Below are positions 4,654 through 8,457 of a stretch of DNA of 8,457 bases, one piece after another. The notes beneath the pieces are model-generated. The model was given only the letters and a program-made list of their open reading frames with translations. It was not told the DNA's origin and made no database searches. This DNA comes from Candidatus Woesearchaeota archaeon. GTDB taxonomy: Archaea > Nanobdellota > Nanobdellia > Woesearchaeales > UBA11716. The stretch covers positions 1 through 8,457 of the forward strand of contig DUKR01000126.1 of the NCBI GenBank assembly GCA_013329175.1. Direction: 5' to 3'. Made by a program: the position numbers and the translations under genes. Every line of letters begins with the position of its first letter. Positions within the stretch are counted from its first letter, which is position 1.

Positions 4654-4758
4654 TGCCCATGGTTTCATCATAGCAGGGGTGAGGCACTGGTTTTCAGGAT
4701 TTTCAAAAGATTCTCAGCAGGAAAACTGGCAGAAAGTAGTAGCACTTCCCTCCCAAAA

Positions 4759-6648
4759 ATGGCAGAAGAAACTGGCTATAACGTACAGGAGATACAGGTC
4801 CTTGAGGGCTTGTCTGCAGTGCGAAAGCGCCCTGGGATGTACATCGGAACGACGGGCCAACGGGGGCTGCATCACCTGGTCTATGAAGTAGTGGACAACG
4901 CTATAGACGAGGCTCTCGCCGGGTTCTGCAACAGGGTCATTGTCATCCTGCACAAGGATCTCTCGGTGAGCGTTCAGGACAACGGCAGGGGCATCCCCAC
5001 AGACATCCACCCCAAATATGGCATATCAGGCGTTGAACTGGTCATGACCAAGCTGCATTCCGGAGGCAAGTTCGACAACAAGAGCTACAAGGTTTCAGGG
5101 GGGTTGCATGGGGTTGGCATATCAGTCGTCAATGCGCTCTCTGCATTTGTAAAGGTTGAGGTGTGCAGGAACGACAGGCTCTATGAGCAGTCGTATGCGC
5201 GTGGCATTGCAATTGCTCCGCTTGCTGATAAGGGCCATTGTTCAGAAAGAGGGACGACCGTCACCTTCCTCCCCGACGCACAGGTGTTTGAGACAACAGA
5301 GATGAGTTTTGACGTGCTCTCAAAGCGCCTTCGGGAGCTTGCATTCCTCAACAAGGGCATCGAGATAACCATCATTGACAATCGTGCCGGCAAAAGGCAT
5401 GACTTCCGTTATGACGGAGGTATCAGGTCGTTTGTGGAGTTCCTCAATGAGAACAAGAACGCCCTGCATGAAACTATCTTCTTTGAAAAGGAGAAAGACG
5501 GCATCACAGTAGACATAGCTATGCAGTACAACGATTCCTACCAGGAGGAGATATTCTCGTTTGCCAACAACATCAATACCGAGGAAGGCGGAACTCACCT
5601 GATAGGCTTCAAGGCTGGCCTGACCAGGGCCATGAATGCGTATGCCCAGAAGAACGCCATCAAAGACTACGAGAGCCTCTCAAGCGATGACGTGCGCGAG
5701 GGCATTACTGCCGTCATCTCGTTGAAGCTCCCTGAGCCTCAGTTCGAGGGCCAGACCAAAACCAAGTTGGGCAACTCAGAAGTGAAGGGGATTGTTGAGT
5801 CGCTCATCAATGCCACGCTTTCAGCCTATCTTGAGGAGCATCCCGCTGATGCGCGGAGCATCCTTTCCAAGTGCATCAATGCTGCAAAGGCAAGAGAAGC
5901 GGCGAGAAAGGCGCGGGAATTGACAAGGAGGAAGGGAGCGCTGAATGGCCACTCGCTACCGGGCAAGCTTGCAGATTGCCAGGAGCGGGACCCTGCTAAA
6001 TCTGAATTGTATATTGTTGAGGGAGACAGCGCTGGAGGCAGCGCAAAGCAGGGCCGCGACAGGAAGTTCCAGGCCATCCTTCCGCTGCGGGGGAAGATAC
6101 TAAACGTCGAGAAGGCCAGGCTCAACAGGATATTTGAGAACAATGAGATAACGGCAATGATTACTGCGCTTGGCACTGGCATAGGTGAAGAATTTGACCT
6201 TGCAAAGCTCAGGTATCACCAGATAGTCATCATGACTGATGCTGACGTTGACGGAGCGCACATCAGGACGCTTATGCTGACCTTTTTCTACCGCTATATG
6301 CGCCCATTGGTAGATAACGGCCACATCATGATAGCCCAGCCTCCGCTCTACAAGCTCAAGAAAGGCAGACATGAGGAATACGTCTATTCAGACGCAGAGC
6401 TTTCTGCAAGGGTTAGGGAGCTAGGGGATGATGTTGCCTTGCAGCGCTACAAGGGATTGGGAGAAATGAATCCGCAGCAGCTCTGGGAGACTACAATGGA
6501 TCCCGCTCAACGCGTGTTTTTGCGCGTGACAGCTGAAGACGTAGTTGAGGCTGACAGGATGTTCACCATTCTTATGGGTGACCAGGTTGAGCCAAGAAGG
6601 ATATTCATCCAGGAGAATGCGAGGAAGGTAGCTAATCTTGATGTTTGA
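4759..6648 (+). CDS. gyrB: DNA gyrase subunit B
   Basis: The ATPase and TOPRIM subunit of type IIA topoisomerase, which with GyrA introduces negative supercoils. The 629-aa form matches short GyrBs without the large insert of E. coli GyrB. N-terminal GHKL ATPase: YEVVDNAIDEA with E43, N47 and D50, DNGRGIP (74-80), GGLHGVG (114-120), and the transducer QTK loop QTKTKLGN (332-339). TOPRIM: EGDSAGGSAKQGRDR (421-435) and MTDADVDGAHIRTL (492-505), with E421, D494, D496 and D498 placed for Mg2+ binding. The C-terminal RYKGLGEMN (563-571) and QLWETTMDP (574-582) are typical. The frame is open upstream to an ATG at 4513, but ATG 4759 gives the family's usual N-terminus (YNVQEIQVLEGLSAVRKRPG) and the TATA box lies inside the extension. 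No gyrA is adjacent, whereas gyrBA pairs are common. ParE/TopoVI-B are less likely on motif grounds. Confidence 0.96.
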   Translation: MAEETGYNVQEIQVLEGLSAVRKRPGMYIGTTGQRGLHHLVYEVVDNAIDEALAGFCNRVIVILHKDLSVSVQDNGRGIPTDIHPKYGISGVELVMTKLHSGGKFDNKSYKVSGGLHGVGISVVNALSAFVKVEVCRNDRLYEQSYARGIAIAPLADKGHCSERGTTVTFLPDAQVFETTEMSFDVLSKRLRELAFLNKGIEITIIDNRAGKRHDFRYDGGIRSFVEFLNENKNALHETIFFEKEKDGITVDIAMQYNDSYQEEIFSFANNINTEEGGTHLIGFKAGLTRAMNAYAQKNAIKDYESLSSDDVREGITAVISLKLPEPQFEGQTKTKLGNSEVKGIVESLINATLSAYLEEHPADARSILSKCINAAKAREAARKARELTRRKGALNGHSLPGKLADCQERDPAKSELYIVEGDSAGGSAKQGRDRKFQAILPLRGKILNVEKARLNRIFENNEITAMITALGTGIGEEFDLAKLRYHQIVIMTDADVDGAHIRTLMLTFFYRYMRPLVDNGHIMIAQPPLYKLKKGRHEEYVYSDAELSARVRELGDDVALQRYKGLGEMNPQQLWETTMDPAQRVFLRVTAEDVVEADRMFTILMGDQVEPRRIFIQENARKVANLDV

Positions 6649-6649
6649 A

Positions 6650-6654
6650 TTTTT
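6650..6654 (+). terminator. Short T-run after gyrB
   Basis: TTTTT begins 2 nt after the gyrB stop codon. A weak stem, ATGCT/AGCAT (6686-6705), follows. The run is short, so this is a modest terminator candidate in the 82-nt gap between convergent gyrB and dapA. Confidence 0.35.
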
Positions 6655-6723
6655 GAAAGACGTGAATGTCCCTCAGTGCTATCTAATGCTGCCTCTCACG
6701 AGCATCAAGGTTAGAAAGCAAGC

Positions 6724-6730
6724 AAAAAAA
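6724..6730 (-). terminator. T7 terminator of the dapBA operon
   Basis: On the minus strand, TTTTTTT directly follows the dapA TGA. An oligo-T run of this length is enough for archaeal transcription termination and closes the dapB-dapA unit. Confidence 0.65.
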
Positions 6731-7609
6731 TCAAAGAATCTTCATTTCTTTCAGGACTTCCTTCAGTTTCTCCCTGTTCTGCTGCCGCAATTCACACATC
6801 GGCAGGCGATAGGTTTCCTTAATGAGCCCCTTCATCGCCAAACCTGCCTTGATGGGAATGGGATTGGTTTCGATGAACTCTGCCTCAAACAGCGGCGCAA
6901 GCTCTGCATTGAGCTTCTCAGCCTCAGCCATCTTTCCACTTAGCGCAGCTTTTACCATTGCATGCATCCTGGCAGGGACAATATTGCTTGCAACAGAAAT
7001 AACGCCGTCGCCTCCAGCCTTGATGAGTTCCAGGGTAATGCCGTCATCGCCGGACAGCACGCTAAAGCCCTTGGGCCTTTTTGCAATCACGCCCTTCATC
7101 TGGTTGATGTCGCCTGATGCCTCTTTCACTGCTTTGATGTTGGAGCAGTCCTTGATAAGCCTCATGAGGGTAGGCGTCTCCACGTTGACTGCCGTCCTCC
7201 CTTTGATGTTATAGACAACAATGGGAATTTTTACAGCATCAGCTACAGCCTTGAAGTGCCTATAGAGACCCTCCTGCGTGGGCTTGTTGTAGTAGGGGTT
7301 CACCACAAGGCAGCCGTCTGCACCAAGCTCTTGTGCCTTCCTGCTCGCCTTGATAGACTTTGCCGTTGAGTTGGTGCCGGTCCCTACGACGACTTGCGCT
7401 TTTCCTTTACACCTGCGCACGCAAATTTCAATCAGCCTTGCCTTCTCGTCATCTTCCAAGGTAGGTGATTCTCCAGTAGTTCCAATAGGGACGATGCCCG
7501 CGACTCCTGCCTCTAGCTGGATGCCTACAAGCTTTTCAAAAGCCGCGTAGTCTACTGAGCCGTCTTCTGCAAATGGTGTCACGATTGCCGTATATGTTCC
7601 TCTAAACAT
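6731..7609 (-). CDS. dapA: 4-hydroxy-tetrahydrodipicolinate synthase
   Basis: A 292-aa TIM-barrel enzyme that condenses pyruvate with aspartate semialdehyde, the first committed step to DAP and lysine. Residues align with E. coli DapA: GTTGES with T44 and T45, NPYYNKP with Y107, VVYNIKGRT with Y133 and R138, and the Schiff-base lysine K162 in IKAVKEASGD. The loop after Y133 reads NIKGR where NVPGR or NVPSR is usual. The frame is open to an ATG at 7661-7663, but MFRGTYTAIVTPF at 7609 is the family's normal N-terminus. It has a weak Shine-Dalgarno match, AGGGGTTGA (7615-7623), 5 nt upstream, and avoids overlap with dapB. It lies 31 nt downstream of dapB in the same operon. Other family members (N-acetylneuraminate lyase, KDG aldolase) are less likely given the dapB neighbour. 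Confidence 0.95.
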   Translation of the reverse strand: MFRGTYTAIVTPFAEDGSVDYAAFEKLVGIQLEAGVAGIVPIGTTGESPTLEDDEKARLIEICVRRCKGKAQVVVGTGTNSTAKSIKASRKAQELGADGCLVVNPYYNKPTQEGLYRHFKAVADAVKIPIVVYNIKGRTAVNVETPTLMRLIKDCSNIKAVKEASGDINQMKGVIAKRPKGFSVLSGDDGITLELIKAGGDGVISVASNIVPARMHAMVKAALSGKMAEAEKLNAELAPLFEAEFIETNPIPIKAGLAMKGLIKETYRLPMCELRQQNREKLKEVLKEMKIL

Positions 7610-7640
7610 TGTTCTCAACCCCTTACTGGCAGCTGTCCCC

Positions 7641-8393
7641 CTACTCTCTCCCAAGCACCTCATCCATCATCTGATCTATAGTGAAAAAGCCGGTCTTCCC
7701 TTTGACCCATTCAGCGGCCAATACTGAGCCAAGCGCAAAGCCGTTCCTGTTGCGGGCGGTGTGCTTCAATTCAATCGAGTCGGCGGTTGAATCAAAAGCG
7801 ACGACGTGGGTTCCAGGGATATCGCCGCCACGGATGCTTGCTACATGCAGCTCGTCTGGCGCAATCTTTCGGTTGAGCTTGTCTTCGACTATAGTCTTCT
7901 TGCGTGAGATGTTGGCGATGAGGATCTGGGCGATGGACCTGGCCGTTCCCGAAGGAGAATCCTGCTTTCGGTTATGGTGAAGCTCGTAGGAGAAGACATC
8001 ATAGGAATCAACCTTGTCTGCTATCTTTGCCGCGGAGGAAACTATGCGAAAGAACATGTTGACTCCGATGGAGAAATTGCTTGCCCAGAGGAATCCTGTG
8101 CCGCTCTTCCTAATGATCGCCTTCATCTCATCCATGTGCTCATACCAGCCAGTAGTTGCCATGATATGATTGCAGCCTGTTGCAGCTACTTTGCGTGCAT
8201 TCTCCACAGCTACCGAAGGCGCCGAGAACTCTATTGCCACCTCTGCATTGCCCATTGATTCCTTTGAGATGCCTTTTGCTGTAGCCCCCGATGAGAAAGG
8301 GTCAATGACCGCACAAATGGTATGCCCTCTTTTCTTTGCCTGCTCAAAGGCAAGATTTCCCATGGTGCCGTAGCCTATTATGGCAATGTTCAT
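7641..8393 (-). CDS. dapB: 4-hydroxy-tetrahydrodipicolinate reductase
   Basis: A 250-aa NAD(P)H-dependent reductase that converts the DapA product to tetrahydrodipicolinate. The Rossmann fold opens with MNIAIIGYGTMG (glycine motif 7-12). EFSAP (55-59), ATTGW (79-83) and ASNFSIGVN (104-112) follow. The catalytic and substrate segment is ELHHNRKQDSPSGTA (137-151), with H139/H140 and K143 matching the E. coli His159/His160/Lys163 group. RGGDIPGTH (188-196) completes the substrate site. The length is a little under the usual ~270 aa. It is the first gene of the dapB-dapA operon, with a Shine-Dalgarno site (GAGGGTGG, 8400-8407) 6 nt upstream and a TATA box further up. It is cytosolic. The acidic D31 after the nucleotide-binding fold may favour NADH, but this is inference. 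Confidence 0.96.
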   Translation of the reverse strand: MNIAIIGYGTMGNLAFEQAKKRGHTICAVIDPFSSGATAKGISKESMGNAEVAIEFSAPSVAVENARKVAATGCNHIMATTGWYEHMDEMKAIIRKSGTGFLWASNFSIGVNMFFRIVSSAAKIADKVDSYDVFSYELHHNRKQDSPSGTARSIAQILIANISRKKTIVEDKLNRKIAPDELHVASIRGGDIPGTHVVAFDSTADSIELKHTARNRNGFALGSVLAAEWVKGKTGFFTIDQMMDEVLGRE

Positions 8394-8399
8394 CAGTAT

Positions 8400-8443
8400 C
8401 CACCCTCGCTATGCAATGGTGCTATTGCTCTTCCTATAAAAAG
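8400..8443 (-). promoter_or_regulatory. TATA box and Shine-Dalgarno site of the dapBA operon
   Basis: On the minus strand, CTTTTTATAGG (8433-8443) is a TATA-type box; initiation ~26 nt downstream falls near 8412, giving a leader of about 19 nt. GAGGGTGG (8400-8407) then lies 6 nt before the dapB ATG and can pair with the 16S rRNA 3' end. This leadered start contrasts with the nearly leaderless lysC and M29-like genes. Confidence 0.6.
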
Positions 8444-8457
8444 GTTACTTCTCTTCG

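Larger units (their letters stand above)
3515..4758. other. 1.2-kb gene-free region between divergent lysC and gyrB
   Basis: No reading frame here is supported as a gene. It holds the lysC promoter and inverted repeat (3540-3581), a short stretch with small stems such as CCAAT-N6-ATTGG (near 3629-3644), two tandem MITE-like repeats (3647-4021 and 4093-4521), a 71-nt spacer between them, and the gyrB promoter and leader (4646-4758). Minus-strand frames of 84-91 codons overlap the repeats, but their sequences match each other only at one end and the third repeat copy has stops there. Confidence 0.7.

Noticed and set aside
4513..4758. 82-codon N-terminal extension of gyrB
   Set aside because: The frame is open, but the extension has no GyrB homology, begins inside the end of repeat copy B and contains the TATA box at 4646-4653. 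ATG 4759 gives the normal family N-terminus.
7610..7663. Upstream ATG of dapA adding 18 residues
   Set aside because: It would overlap the dapB end by 23 nt and adds residues absent from the family; MFRGTYTAIVTPF at 7609 has a suitably spaced weak Shine-Dalgarno site.

Overview
The window reads as an archaeal chromosome segment. Four genes or operons (the tRNA pair, the M29-like gene, lysC and dapBA) have an A/T-rich TATA-type box about 26-45 nt upstream of the gene start, often with little or no leader. The two tRNA genes have no encoded CCA, and T-runs follow several genes. No bacterial -35/-10 pairs were needed to explain any gene. Bacterial-type gyrase subunit B together with DAP-pathway lysine genes fits several euryarchaeal and DPANN lineages. 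I cannot name the lineage from this window alone.

Region 1-814 holds no gene I can assign with confidence. It looks like a small graveyard of mobile or foreign DNA: one end of an inverted-repeat-bounded element (1-132), a possible decayed TnpB tail with a hairpin (164-301, minus), a 62-codon ORF ending in a perfect 28-nt inverted repeat (269-458), and a 166-bp interval dense in inverted repeats with its own TATA box (481-646). It ends with a 42-codon ORF whose protein-like frame continues past its stop (631-759).

Region 815-2150: tRNA-Val(UAC) and tRNA-Gly(GCC) form a two-gene unit on the minus strand. Divergent from it is a leaderless M29/aminopeptidase-T-like gene in which at least one residue expected to bind metal is replaced.

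Region 2189-3514 is a monofunctional aspartokinase (lysC) with two C-terminal ACT domains, convergent with the M29 gene. Its promoter has an inverted repeat just upstream of the TATA box.

Region 3515-4758 is a gene-free 1.2 kb between the divergent lysC and gyrB. It holds two tandem, diverged copies of a repeat with terminal inverted repeats, the same family as the partial inverted copy at 1-132. The elements look like non-autonomous, MITE-like units.

Region 4759-6648 is gyrB (629 aa), without gyrA beside it. It is convergent with a dapB-dapA operon (8393-6731, minus strand), which has a TATA box and Shine-Dalgarno site before dapB and a T7 run directly after the dapA stop codon.

Together LysC (aspartate to aspartyl phosphate), DapA (condensation of aspartate semialdehyde with pyruvate) and DapB (reduction to tetrahydrodipicolinate) cover three of the first four steps toward DAP and lysine. 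The aspartate-semialdehyde dehydrogenase and later steps must lie elsewhere.
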